DNA of 64,000 nucleotides from Blakeslea trispora (taxonomy: Eukaryota > Mucoromycota > Mucoromycetes > Mucorales > Choanephoraceae): assembly GCA_025331445.1 (NCBI GenBank), contig JAIWNE010000113.1, positions 1 to 64,000 of the forward strand, given 5' to 3'. Below, in pieces: positions 46,070 through 57,700 of the stretch. The notes under the pieces were generated by a model, which made no database searches, was not told the DNA's origin, and saw nothing but the letters and a program-made list of their open reading frames with translations. Position numbers and translations under genes: made by a program. Each line of letters begins with the position of its first letter. Position 1 is the first letter of the stretch.

Positions 46070-46435
46070 ATGCTACTATTTCCAAAAAACAAAAGGCTGT
46101 GTAAACATTTGTACTTGTTGAAGCTTCATGCTCCTCACTTGGGCTTCCCTCAACCCACTACTATCAACATCTTTTCTAATGATGCTCCTATCATTGAACA
46201 AAATCACGATAGTGTTGCCGAAAAGCCTTCACAAATTCAATACGAACTCTCTCAAACAAATAGTATTGTATCAATTTTGTACCATAACAGAAACGATCTG
46301 CTCAGTGCCCAAAACTCTACAACACTTGAAGAAGCAAAACTTCTAAAAAGCAACATGCAAACATCCTTGAATGCCTTGCAAGCATTCATGGATAAATACA
46401 ACAGCCTCACTAGAATGAACACACAAAGACAATAG
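46070..46435 (+). CDS. Unknown 121-residue frame, helical C terminus
   Basis: Open from the ATG at 46070 to TAG. The C-terminal half (about residues 70-115) is rich in Leu, Gln and Asn and could form a coiled coil. No motif is recognised. It may be a gene fragment without its 5' exon. It lies upstream of the KDZ transposase, on the same strand. Confidence 0.3.
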   Translation: MLLFPKNKRLCKHLYLLKLHAPHLGFPQPTTINIFSNDAPIIEQNHDSVAEKPSQIQYELSQTNSIVSILYHNRNDLLSAQNSTTLEEAKLLKSNMQTSLNALQAFMDKYNSLTRMNTQRQ

Positions 46436-46439
46436 TCGT

Positions 46440-46814
46440 TTTTCTCCAATAAACAATATAACATTTTTTCTTTCAAAAACACTTAGCAATTATTTTGATC
46501 AGAATCTTCAGCCATTTTTCTAAATAACAGATTTTTGCAAGCCACAAACGGTGTTTAAATTCCTTAAGTTACAAGGAAATATAATCGTTCGTGAATTTAC
46601 TTCTACCCACTTCAATTTTTAAAGCCGATAGGACATCGGTACAGTTCCACTTTTTGACACTATAGTCACCGCTCAGCTATCGGTAATCCCGAATCCCAAA
46701 TCCAACTCTAAATACACCCCACTAAAAATTTTTTTGATTGGCCGAGATTTCTAAGATAAGTAGTCATAAGTGAGGCATAAATCAGAACTGCCCGTTTTTT
46801 TCTAAATTTAAACG
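46440..46814. other. KDZ upstream region
   Basis: Contains a small inverted motif, CCGATAGGACATCGG (about 46624-46638), with a second TATCGG at about 46678. TACACCCC at about 46716 also occurs in the 23.0-kb tandem repeat. It may hold the KDZ promoter; no terminal repeat is defined. Confidence 0.35.
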
Positions 46815-49800
46815 ATGAGTAGACCCAGAAAGAACAAGAGAAAACAAGAACTTCACCCCGCTATTAATGAGTACTACTATGAAGCTGACCCTACCGATGA
46901 GATGGATATCTATGGCTTTGCTCCATTAGATAGTATACTAGACCCATTGTTGAAAGCAGAGAAAGAAGCAAGGAGATTGAAAAGTTTTTAAGCAAAGAGA
47001 CAGAAGCAATTGCTTGAAGCCGAACAGACAGAAATCGTGCAACATGAGCCTGTTGCAATTGAAGAAGTATCTGAGGCTTCTAATGCTAATATTGATTTTG
47101 AAATCGATACTGGTGTTTTTGATGAAAACATCAGTGGTAACGATTACACTGTTGACTTTTTTATGTCATCAGAGAGAAAATATCGAATTGATGAAAGCGA
47201 GCTTTGGAGCTCTAAAAGCATTCGTGTTGACAACCAACAAAAGTGGAACTATAAGAAGGATGTCATGATCAAGTGCTATCTTGAATCATTCTGATTGTAT
47301 GGCGAGCCTGACCCTTGATTGAGTAAACCTCTATCATTCAACTCGCCATGCTCCTGTCAGATAAAGATTTCAGCATAAATCAGGTGCTTTTTTATGTTCA
47401 GTAAGTTTTCTGAATTATTCTTCTTACGTGGTGCTTATATAAAACTTCAATCAGACAACGTTGTTGCTAATGTTGAATATTGCAATTGCAAAAACTTGCT
47501 TGAGACCTTGATGGTTATGCAATTGCTTCCAGGTTCAACAAAAAGTCCCCTCTTAACAGTTCATTTTGGGTTATTAAGCTTTTTGCATAAACTCAAAATG
47601 GCTGCTGGGGTGTCAAATCACTCTTTTACAGGAGTGATAAATGAATTCGGCCTGCAACTAGCAGGTTTTAACGGTGAAGTAAATATCAAACTCTTCATAT
47701 TTCCTATGACAATAAGTTCTTTAACTATTTTGTAGTATTCTGCTATCTCGAAGGTTTTGCTGAAAAATTCGTACTCCATTTACCAAAACATGATGCTTTT
47801 GGTAAATGAATTTTTTGTAAAAACTTTTTGCCTTGCAAAGGCAATCACCTGTTTTGGTTGCGAAGTATGGACATATCAAAATATCAGATACTTGATTTAC
47901 TCATTGTATTGTCCCCTTACCTATTTTAGACATCGGAACACAAAATGGTTACAATGGATGGAAATTTCCAGTTGAAGCGAAAATCCAATTCATCTGCTGC
48001 TCAATATAGAATTCGAACTGCAGAAGAAGAAGAACTTTGGGGAACTTCTCTTGATGTCAAAAAGTATGAAGATGATGACAATGAAGAAGTTGAGGTAAAT
48101 TTTGTTTAAAATGCCATCGATATGCTCGTTCTAGAAAGCATATCAAGTGCTCATTCGAGGATCTTGACAGCCAGTTCAAGGCTGTTAAGAAACACGAACG
48201 CACACTCAACGGCAGGTATGATGTAAACGGTGTTTTTGCAATGAGCTGTGCTCGTCATGGAGCCCTAATTAGTTTCTTTGATATCAAAGGTGGTGAAGAG
48301 TAAGCGATGTATTTACAATGTCAAATAAATAATAATCTTGCTATCGTCTGCCTTTCCTAGTCGCAAGTATGCCCTTGCATTTGTTGAGAGTTTTCTGAAG
48401 ACACGACCAAAAGAAGTGTCTATCCTGTATGATATTGCATGCTTAAGCAAAAAAAAATTGAAGAAAACCAATGCAAAACCCTGCTGTCATTTGTCAATTA
48501 AGCTTAACATTCTTTTTATCAGAAAGCGTTTCCTTCTTTGGCCTCCTGCAACACCCATTATGCAGTGCTTATCTTTCATGCACCTGCCCACAACATGCAT
48601 TGTCAAATGCAGTATAATCCAAAATACATCGACCATTTTGGATTAACAGGTAATATCGAATTGAAACTTTATACTTAAACTTAATGCTAATCACGAGGAG
48701 TAGATGGTGAAGGCATTGAACGCTTCTGGTCGTACACCATTCAATTCATAGCAATGACACGCTCAATGTCAAAAGACAGACGTCAATTGCTTTTGACTGA
48801 TGCTACTATTTACTATGCAGAAGAAAAGATGAAAGAGACTCGTAAGTTGACTAAGCATAGATATATCGCTTATTTTGATACTCATCACAATCAACTCGAA
48901 GCTGGCCATATCAGAAGGAAATACAAAGAATGCTTGCTCAGCATTCAATAACTAAATATGAGCATAAACGAGTTCCAAAGATTGGAATTTCAATGGAAGC
49001 AACTTTCCGAGGCCATGCTTATTAAGCTTAGAGGTAAGGGTTTGCAGCAGTTCCAAGCCACTGCTGTAGCCAATTCTTTGGGCAACAATGACAAGTCTCT
49101 TTACTTGAAAGCTGTCGCTACATTCTTTAAGTTGAAAAACATCGACTTAGCAGAAAAACGGACACTCAATGCTATACATCGAAGCACATCTGATGTGATA
49201 AAAAAGAGCGTACAAAGCTCTATTATAAAAAAAAAGCAAGAAGCAGCTGAAGGACTACATGGAGGCTTTCGAAGCAAAGTTTGGTGTGCGTCGCCCTAAC
49301 AATTTGGAGGACCCGTTGTTAGCAGCACACATCGAACAGGCTCGAAAGATTAAGATAGACGCAATGAATGATCTTCTTGATCTTTTGGCCTTTATGATTC
49401 TGCACGAAAACCAGCAAATGTGACGCCCTAGTACATTAGGTATGATCAATGATGTTATACATGGATAATTAGGAACTGTATTGAAACCCGCCGTGCGATA
49501 AAATAGGAACTGACCTTGCTGCCAGGATGATGCAATCTTTTGCTTCGCTGAAGAAAGATGTGACCTTGCTAATCAGTAGCATTAACGAGCAGGTAGATCT
49601 TCACTATGGTAAGTTACCTGAAACTTTGTTTTTTGCTCAAAACTAAAATTTGTTCGAATTTGAAAAGAAGTTGAAGAAGAAAGAAGAAAGTGTTATCTTT
49701 TGGAATTTCCATTGAAGATTTGAAGAAAAGGACTTAATAAAAAGCTTTCTTTGAGCACTGGAATCAAGGACTTTTTGACGCTTAAGAGAATTATAGAAGA

Positions 49801-50327
49801 GATTAATTTTGATTGTAAGCCATTGCTTTTTTGCTTTTCGGTTACCATTGTTACTGACTTCTCTTTCTTATTCTTCGTATTAGGACGAAGCTAAAAGGTT
49901 GATCAGAAGCCTGAGTATTGAAGATCTTGATTGTGAAAATGCAACCAAAAGTCTCGGTGTTGTTTCCATCTCAGATCAAGGAACAGAATTTGTGTTACAA
50001 AAACGTAAACTACATTTGCAGTGTCGACTCAGCAGCGTTAAATGCTTGCTTGATGATATCTGCAATGCAAATATCGTTAAGTTGACTGTTCCACAAACTC
50101 TTTTAAAGCAAGTCTCTAATTTACAATCGAGTGGAGACTTAATAACAGAAAATATTTTTTCTCTTTTAGTTGATACAGAAGATGTTGATTTTGATCAACT
50201 AACTATTTCTCAGTTTTTCCCTACTTTGCTGCCCTCAACCGGTATCGAAGAACCACTTGTCGATCTTATTGAACTTATCGATGAAGGCGAGATAGTTGTT
50301 GAGGACAATTTGTTAGAATTAGAATGA
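46815..50327 (+). pseudogene. KDZ-superfamily transposase
   Basis: Kyakuja-Dileera-Zisupton type transposase in many exons. Start at the ATG at 46815 (MSRPRKNKRKQ); in-frame TAA near 46990, then a segment ending NYKKDVMIKCYLE. Next blocks: NCKNLLETLMVMQLLPGST (about 47480), MDGNFQLKRK (about 47953, first catalytic Asp), NGVFAMSCARHGALISFFDI (about 48225), SILYDIACL (about 48421, second Asp) and DGEGIERFWSY (about 48706, catalytic Glu). Then MTRSMSKDRRQLLL and a helical C terminus. The exon at 49885-50327 is acidic and may be its last exon. Frameshifts occur near 47300, 48480 and 49245. Recognition of the core motifs is firm; exact exon limits are not. Short introns with GTAAG donors occur at about 48302 and 49814. 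Confidence 0.75.
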
Positions 50328-50401
50328 TTTTAAAATATATATACGCACATATAATATCCAAAATATATCTTAACCTTTTTTTCTACGGTCCAAACAAAAA
50401 T

Positions 50402-50870
50402 TGCGCATGTTGTCTAATATAAATGGAAGACACAAAACGATTTTGACAGAATTGATACGCAAACTATAAATATGAAACAAACAATACGCGTACTACAACT
50501 GTCGAATTAAGATATGCATACTATTGTTAAAATTTGAATGCTCCGCAATTATTAAAAAGCTATTAATTGTACGCGTAGTTTTTACAATTTGTTGATATTA
50601 CGCATACTTCTATTTGGTTGTAAAAAGTACGCGAACTATTTATAGATGGTAAATAATATGCGTGTTGTTCTAATATAATTAATGTAATGTGAAATAAGCA
50701 AACTTTTCGAGCAGTTCGCGTAAATTTAATTTAATTCAAACAAACGCGTAACACTCAAAATTTTTGAATGTTACGCGTATTTGTTAAATATTCTTAAAGT
50801 GTGCATAACGTTAAGCTTATTTGATTAGTACGCACAACTTAATCTGATGGCAGTAGTACGCATATCTTCA
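50402..50870. repeat. Array of ACGCGT-like motifs
   Basis: In 470 bp of AT-rich DNA there are about 14 short motifs related to TACGCGTA, spaced roughly 15-85 bp. Exact ACGCGT occurs at 50486-50491, 50571-50576, 50744-50749 and 50773-50778. Variants are ACGCAT, ACGCAC, ACGCGA, TCGCGT and TGCGTG. The array follows the KDZ gene directly. It could be a subterminal transposase-binding array of the KDZ element, or fungal MCB (MBF) sites upstream of the 51054 frame. Confidence 0.6.
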
Positions 50871-51053
50871 AGTAAGATTCAAGGACACTTAAAAAGAAAC
50901 AATCTAACATTCACTATACAAAGGAACTTTTTTTTTTGTAATAAGTTTAATACTTTGTCAACATGTGTTTGAAACAAGACGCACAAACTCAGCAAATCTT
51001 AATTTCAAGCGATCTTTTGAGACTTTTCAGTTTCTTTCCTTTCCTTTATTAAA

Positions 51054-51533
51054 ATGAATCGCGACCAACGTTATTATCAAAAGAATTACTTGGCAATAAA
51101 AGCTAAGAGAAAAATAACTGCAATCTATAACAAGACGATTCATTGGAAAAAAGAAGAAGGTCTTCCGCCTCTACCGGCTTTTTACTATGCTCTCACAAAG
51201 CTTTTTCTTTTATTAAAAGAGGAACTTAAAAAAATATATCCCTTAAAAATTTAGGTAAGGAGTAAAGTTGTATATTTATGATAAGATAATTATTTTTTCT
51301 TGAATAGCTTAGAAAACCTTGGAGACTGTTGTTATTTTTACTATGAGAAGCTATACAAAGAAGCAAATAAGGAGTTCCCGATGGAACTGCATCGGGCATT
51401 CAATAGACTCTTAAGCAGGCTGATTAATTATGAGCAAACTATACACAAAAAGCCGCTAGAGATGCTAGAAAGCTATGTTGGTCAGGTCAATGATGTTTTG
51501 GCTACTGTCACATGGTTTTCTGAAGGAATATAA
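51054..51533 (+). CDS. Small two-exon gene of unknown function
   Basis: Exon 1 from the ATG at 51054 (MNRDQRYYQKNYLA), basic and helical. An intron follows with GTAAGG at 51255 and acceptor AATAG at 51307. Exon 2 continues as SLENLGDCCYFYYEKLYK to the TAA at 51531-51533. Exon 1 meets a TAG just at the donor, so either the junction is slightly different or the gene is broken. About 140 residues in total, with no motif. The MCB-like array lies 180 bp upstream. Confidence 0.4.
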
Positions 51534-52057
51534 GTTCGTCTCATTTATAAGCATTTTTAATAAAGAACTAGTTTGCTTTGATCATGAAAATTTATTTCCG
51601 GACTGCTAAACTCTAATCGTTGCACAGAATATGACTCATAAATCATGTAATACGTTAAGGTTATAATTGGCTAATGCTTTAGTAAGAGGCACGACTTTGT
51701 TGGAATACATTATGTGAAAAAGAAAGCACGCGCATAGAGCAATAAACTCTTCATATCCATCAAAAAACCTTTTGTTTAATCAATTGATAAAACTAGATAG
51801 CTTCAATCATGTTTTAGGTTTCAAGAAAAGGGTAAAATTTGATTCACGTTTTAGGAGGTCTGAAATGAGTTATTAACCAATAAAATTATTGTATTCGTTG
51901 CATTTGTGGTGTATGTAGTCATAATGACGAACAACGTTGATGATTTCCTTAGAACTATTTTACTATATGGTTTTTGTTATAGAAACACAGTATTTGATGT
52001 TCTCTAAAACCCTTTAACTCTCCTCGATTGACTGATACAATCTCTAAAAAAATTATG
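51534..52057. other. Intergenic, no supported gene
   Basis: AT-rich spacer ending at the TA that flanks TM3. Confidence 0.4.
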
Positions 52058-52059
52058 TA

Positions 52060-54000
52060 ACTTGCCTGTGAACTTAAAACCACAAAAACAAGAAAATGTT
52101 TCATTTTTTGAGGACTCTTTTGTTTTGCTTTTGGTATGGATCGATCAAACGACCTGTCAATCTTTTTGGGGATTTCTTTTCTTTGAGAAGCATAATTAAA
52201 TCATAATTGAGAGCAATCCATCATTAAGTGTATTTTTTTTTCAACTTTTAAATGTCTTAAGGAGCTCTCACTTTTCTGTTGGACAAATATTTTTTTTCCA
52301 CAAATTTCTTTAACTCCTTTGCTATTTCTCTGCCATCGTCGTGCTTACTATATGCTTCGATATAGTTCATGCAACGCTGAAAAAATCTTCGGATTTTCTT
52401 GACATCTCCTGCATTGTCCAAAAACATGGGGATGTTCTTTTCGAGAGATTTGAATGTGTAATCACATCTCAATCTAGCCTCTCTCTTGGCCAATCCCCAA
52501 TACATCTCTATCCAATTGCACTCGCAGTTGTATTTTGGATAGAGCTCGAAAATGTGGCCAGCATTTTCTACTGCTTCTTGCAAAGCAGTCTTTTGAGCTG
52601 CAAAATCCACTCTACTTCCCAGGAAATGGGAAGCGCAGCACATAGACTTCAAATCTGGCTCAGCGGCACCACAACGAAGTTTCCATACCTTGCCTTTAAG
52701 GTCACCGTGCCATTGGCCTCGTTCTTTAGAAATTCGTTTGATTCCTGTTATCGTAAAGATGTTAGAAGAGTTTGCTTCGGAAATACATGTGCTATTTACC
52801 TTCAAAGTATCGGACTCGTTTGGTTTTGGGTCTGCTTTTGAAGTCATGAAAAGAGATTTCTTTCTCATAAAAAATGACTAATGATGAAGCTCACCGATCG
52901 AGAGTTTGACGGTTGTGTCTCTGAACTGATATTTATCAGTCAGAGACCATGGTTTCTCGTTGAGAGTCATACGACTTACAACCAATGCGTCATCACTGTA
53001 AGCACCATGGTTTGAACTGTTGTCAAACAGGAATACAGCTCGGCAGATGGGATGTAAGTTTTCGAACAGCCCAATGACATAGTCCAGCTGAGAGACCATG
53101 TCTTTATGAGTCTACCAACCGTCTCTACTCTCTCCAGTTTTGAAAAGCTTACGGGAGGTCCATCAACCCAACTTCATCGTCCCATGACAGGGGCACTGGA
53201 ATTCACTTACCATAATGGAGAATCCAGGCCCCTTTTTGCGAATGAAAGATTCACCTTCCAAACTCCAAATGTCATTTTTGTCATCGTTGGCGTGAAAGGT
53301 CGATTCGTCATGTGTGACGAATACAACCTTCTCTTCACCCTACAAAAGAACTGGTACAAGAGCATTTTCTTTTTGATCTTCTTCGTAGAACTCAGATCTA
53401 CGCATGTAGTCTACCATTCGTAGAGCCCATTCTTTGCGGTATTTCACCACATCTTCTCTTTCATGTCCATCAAAGAAGAGGCCCTTCTTTTTGCCATAAG
53501 AGTAGCCCCATTCATGCAAGTACTTGCTGATGGTAGAGATGGCAACAGTTCCAGGCACACCCAAAGAAGAAGGGATTACTTCAATTTCAATGAAGTCCTT
53601 GATGGCCACAAGCGATCTTTCAGCAGGCTTTGTTCTCTGCATATATCCAACAACTTGCATCTTTACGTCGTTGTGACTCAAGAAGGATTGCCTTTTGGTG
53701 TGAGCACCTTGGCTATGATCGGAGAGATCATTGAGCTCAAGGTATTCCTTTGCCCAACTCATGATGCTTCTTGAGCGGGCATCCTTTGAGTAGCTTGGCC
53801 AGAAAAGTTCAGGTACTCTCTGAGATGCCTTGCCCATCTTCGTTCCTTCCAAACGAAGTTCAAAGTACATGAGAACAGAGTACAAGCGGCATTGGCTTTA
53901 TGAACCTACTGAGCTACCCTCCATTCTCTGGTTCATTTCAGGCTTCACCTGCTCACGCAACAACTCGATGAAGTCAACTGAGAAATCGACGGAATCACAT
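52060..54000 (-). mobile_element. TM3: 5'-truncated Tc1/mariner-superfamily element
   Basis: Its 3' terminus lies at the low coordinate: TA at 52058-52059, then ACTTGCCTGTGAACTTAAAA from 52060, related to the TM2 and TM4 ends. A degenerate B-box-like GATCGATCC (minus) at 52138-52146 ends 78 bp from the terminus. The 5' end and TIR are missing beyond about 54000. Confidence 0.82.
52257..53990 (-). pseudogene. TM3 DDE transposase, truncated, many stops
   Basis: Homologous to TM1 and TM2 from about residue 150 of TM2 to the C terminus (ends RKVRAP). Catalytic motifs are THDEST (about 53305), LFDNSSNHG (about 53020) and CNWIEMYWG (about 52500). An intron at about 52747-52801 (donor GTAAAT, acceptor ACAG) sits at the same place as in TM2. 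In-frame stops occur near 53910, 53345, 53170, 53115 and 52890, the last replacing a Gln codon (CAG to TAG). The 5' end of the gene is absent. It is an old dead copy. Confidence 0.85.
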
Positions 54001-54537
54001 TAAAGCAGACTTTTATTCAACACAATAGTTGTACCTGATAATTGCCATTGGAATATAATGCTCCCACTTCAATTTCAGAATACGCTCTTAACTTGATAAA
54101 CAGATATGGTGGACTTTTTGTAACTTTACTAACTCACTTCAATTTCTATCGTCTATAATAAGGGTAAAACTAATGCATTTACTGCTCTAAGGAAAATAAG
54201 CTTCCTACTTTGTAAGCCTTTTTATGATATTAATTATTGCCCATCAGCAATGAATTCCTTTCCTTTGTTCACTCTTTCTTTTCTTTTCGATTGTATATAA
54301 ATCAGAGAAGAAATAACTATATACTAATTCATTCACACAATGATTGTAGTGTTTGAAATTAAAGAAAGCTAGGTTCGGTTTACATTTGTTGAATTTATAC
54401 TTTCAAGTCTATAGTCTTCTTACATCTAAATAGCTTAGTATTGGCAACCTACAAAAAGCAGAGAGGTTCTTAGTTATATCTCATTCAATAAATCTCAATC
54501 AAAGAGGTTTTCTATCATTATTGTCTTACTTACCATT
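54001..54537. other. Spacer between TM3 and LINE 3' part
   Basis: AT-rich; nothing recognised. It may hold the LINE 3' UTR, since the LINE frame ends at 54538 on the minus strand. Confidence 0.35.
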
Positions 54538-54732
54538 TCACTTAATTTGAATAAAACAATTAGTTTGAACTATCTTAACCAAGCATATCAATAAAACACA
54601 TATTTGACTTAATATGTTTTGAAGCCATTCTAGAATTATTAAATACAAAAGATTTAAAGTAAAAGTGATATCGAACTTCATTTCCTTACAACTTTCGCAA
54701 CTATCAATCTTAAGATCTTCTTTTTTACAAAC
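54538..54732 (-). pseudogene. LINE 3' coding part, separated by CAC-C
   Basis: If CAC-C and one TA are removed, the LINE frame ending LLPLP at 61487 continues here in the same frame (LVCKKEDLKIDSCESCKEMK) for about 65 codons to a stop at 54538. A Cys pattern C-x8-C-x2-C is visible, plausible for the C-terminal zinc-binding end of a LINE ORF2. The continuity is the main evidence; the segment itself is not diagnostic. Confidence 0.45.
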
Positions 54733-54734
54733 TA

Positions 54735-57700
54735 CACCACGGCGTAGAGGGTGTATATAGTGACACAAATAAATGTGAAATAACCTTGCGAAATATTTGT
54801 TTTTTTCAAATGCGGTTTCAAAGAAAAATGGGCAGAAACACAAGGATTGGGCCGTGGGTAAAGTATTATACGAGCTTACTTTGAATAGGAGTGGTTTATA
54901 GTCGAATCATATCTAGCTTAGGTCTCAAAGGGGAGTTATAGTGACAAATGGCCTTTAGAGTATATAGTAATAATGATTTAACAAGTTTTAGAAGTATAAG
55001 CAATAAATGGGCTAATCGTATCGCTTTAATTTTCGGATGAGCTTGGCATATGATTGGGTTATTTAAGTATTATGGGCAAATCAAGCTTCTTTAATTTTAT
55101 TAATTTGAATCAAATATATGCTATATATGGGTTCTTCTTTAGGCTGATTTGTAGCTCAAATCTCCTTTTTTGTAATAGGGATGCTGCATCAGGTGTATCC
55201 AGATAGATCGGCATGGCTGGCTTTGATAAAGGTACCTTTTGGGATCATAAGAAGCAGTATAGGAAGCAGAAATGAATTAATTTCCATGATTAGAGCCTTC
55301 AGTAAGCACATTAATCGCTTTGCAGTAGCTGCGTTTGAAAAAATATACAGCCTTAACCAAGAGTAATTTTTTCGAAATTTTTTTTTTCTTGACAGCCATC
55401 TTGAAGCAACATGCAAGGTCATGAGCAACACCAACTGAGAGATCACTAGTCACCAGTATACAAAAGAGTCAGAAACAATAGAGGGAGAAAGTAAATAACA
55501 TAGCAAGTCTAAAAAACAAAAAAAAAATAAAGATGAGACGCGATCCTTTACTCATGTACTTTGTCATGAGCATATTGTGTCCTTTAGTTGCGATTAGGTA
55601 CCTCATGAGTCCAGCCAACAGTGAGAGCAATAGTCAGAAGTAAACAGTTGATAAAGAGGGGTTCATTCGGTAAGACAGTCAAGTCAAAATAATCTAGAAG
55701 CGGTATTTCACTTGTCACACAAGAGATTCAAAGCGATGAGGGAAGCTCATCTGAGATGGAGCACCGATGTAAGCATGAGCAAAGGCGAGAAGACACAAAA
55801 AGAAGTAAAGCACAAGCAGTAAAGTTGGAAAGAACCCCAAGTTCAACCAAAAAGAGATTCGGCAACCTTTAAAAGCACAGACCTCAGTAGTGGAAGGAGA
55901 ATAAGAGGATAAAGAGCATTTCTTGAAGATGAGGTAAAGGGATGGCGACATAAGAAGAGACCAAGTATCCTGAACGACGGTATAGTAGAGAGAAAAAGTA
56001 TCTCTTGAATTTAGGACAATGACCAGTGGCAATAGTAGAGAGAATGATCACATGTGCACGTAAGAAAGAGGATAGACATGAATAAATCAGACATAGGATG
56101 GAAGCATGGTAGGCGATTAGATATACGATTGTCAAAGGGTTTCAAGACAATGGCTACAAATAGAGCAAGTTAGTAGACGCAATGTATACAAAAGCACTTG
56201 AACATATAAATGGAGAAATCGAAGGACCTTAGGCAAGAGTAACTTGAAAAAGACGCATCAATCCAGATAGGCAGCCCTTTAAAAGATGGTATACAGAAAA
56301 TAATCAAAAAGGTATAAGTTTGAGCAGCATGGTATAGAGCAGGCAGTTTGGATAAAAGAGTCATGGATGAGTTGGCAGAAAGCAATACAGAAGAGTGTGA
56401 CATGGATAAAGGATTGTTTATCAAAGTCAATGATGAGTATCTACGCAAGTATATATAAAGTGGATGATAAATAGATATATACAGATGGTGAGTTGGAAGA
56501 TGCAAAAAAACAAGAAGAGAAGTGTAGTCGAGTTGTTGAGATGTTGTCATGATAAGGTGATATACATGTAGCTATTGTGAAATAAAAGAGTTAGTGATGT
56601 TGATGGATTATATGATATTTGTAAAAAGAAGAAAAAAGACATAAAAGTGCTTACCGTTTGCTGTGCATTTAATGAAAAAAAGAGAAAAAAAAAGAAAATG
56701 GGGGATTGAAAAAAAAGGCCAGTATATATGAGAAATATGGCAGTGATGGGAAGAAAGTATGATTTCATTGACAGATTCAAGCTAAAATAGTACTGAAAAG
56801 GAAAATGTCTTGGATTTGCATAAACAAATGTTATTAGTGATCAATTAAATGAACGCTTTTGTAAAGTGGATCTTAAGAAACACCAAGGTAGAATCTATAA
56901 AAAAGTTGATAGCAAAGCGTCAAGCTGTCTCAAAATTATATATGTATATGAATGAACCATTTTTTAACATACAAGTAACTAGCTTAAAAATAAAATGTAT
57001 CAAGAGCAACCCTTTTATATAGTGTCGCTCTTGTTAGAGATATAATAGACTATAACAATAGGATGGCACATCAGAAGCCAAATGTAATAAGATCATTCAT
57101 ATATTGTAAATGTTCATTGACACAAATACTTCTTATGACACCCTTTGAATCCATTTAAAAATTAGACACTGAAAGAGCCTAATTTCAGTTTGATTGTATT
57201 GTCATTTTATGATAATTTCAAATGATCCAAAATAGTATAATATGGTGAACATCAAAACCATCAAAATGCAGCATACAAATAGATCTCTTAGACGCACAAA
57301 ATGTCTCTTGCTTAAGAGTAACTCACAGATGGTTTAGCACTGGAAAGCAATCGAATGAGTATAGATGTTGATAATCTTTCAGTTGATCTTATTGACTGAG
57401 GAGCAAATGTCCTTACAAGCAGTTTGTTTATGATTTGGCATTATTGTAAGTGGTACAAATACTTTGAATGGTACTGTGCTACTTTATAAAATTGTTAAAT
57501 TTACTTCAAATAGAATTGTATAAAAAAGTAAATAGGAAATTTAGACGATTCGGAATAACAGTTTTTATAAATCATAATCAGAACCAGGAACAATTGTATA
57601 TTTCATTATGAGAGCTTGAAGCAACTTTTACTCGAAATCAAATGCTTTTTCATAAGCAGTTTAGTATCATTGAATTGTTATTTTTATTGTATATCGTCTT

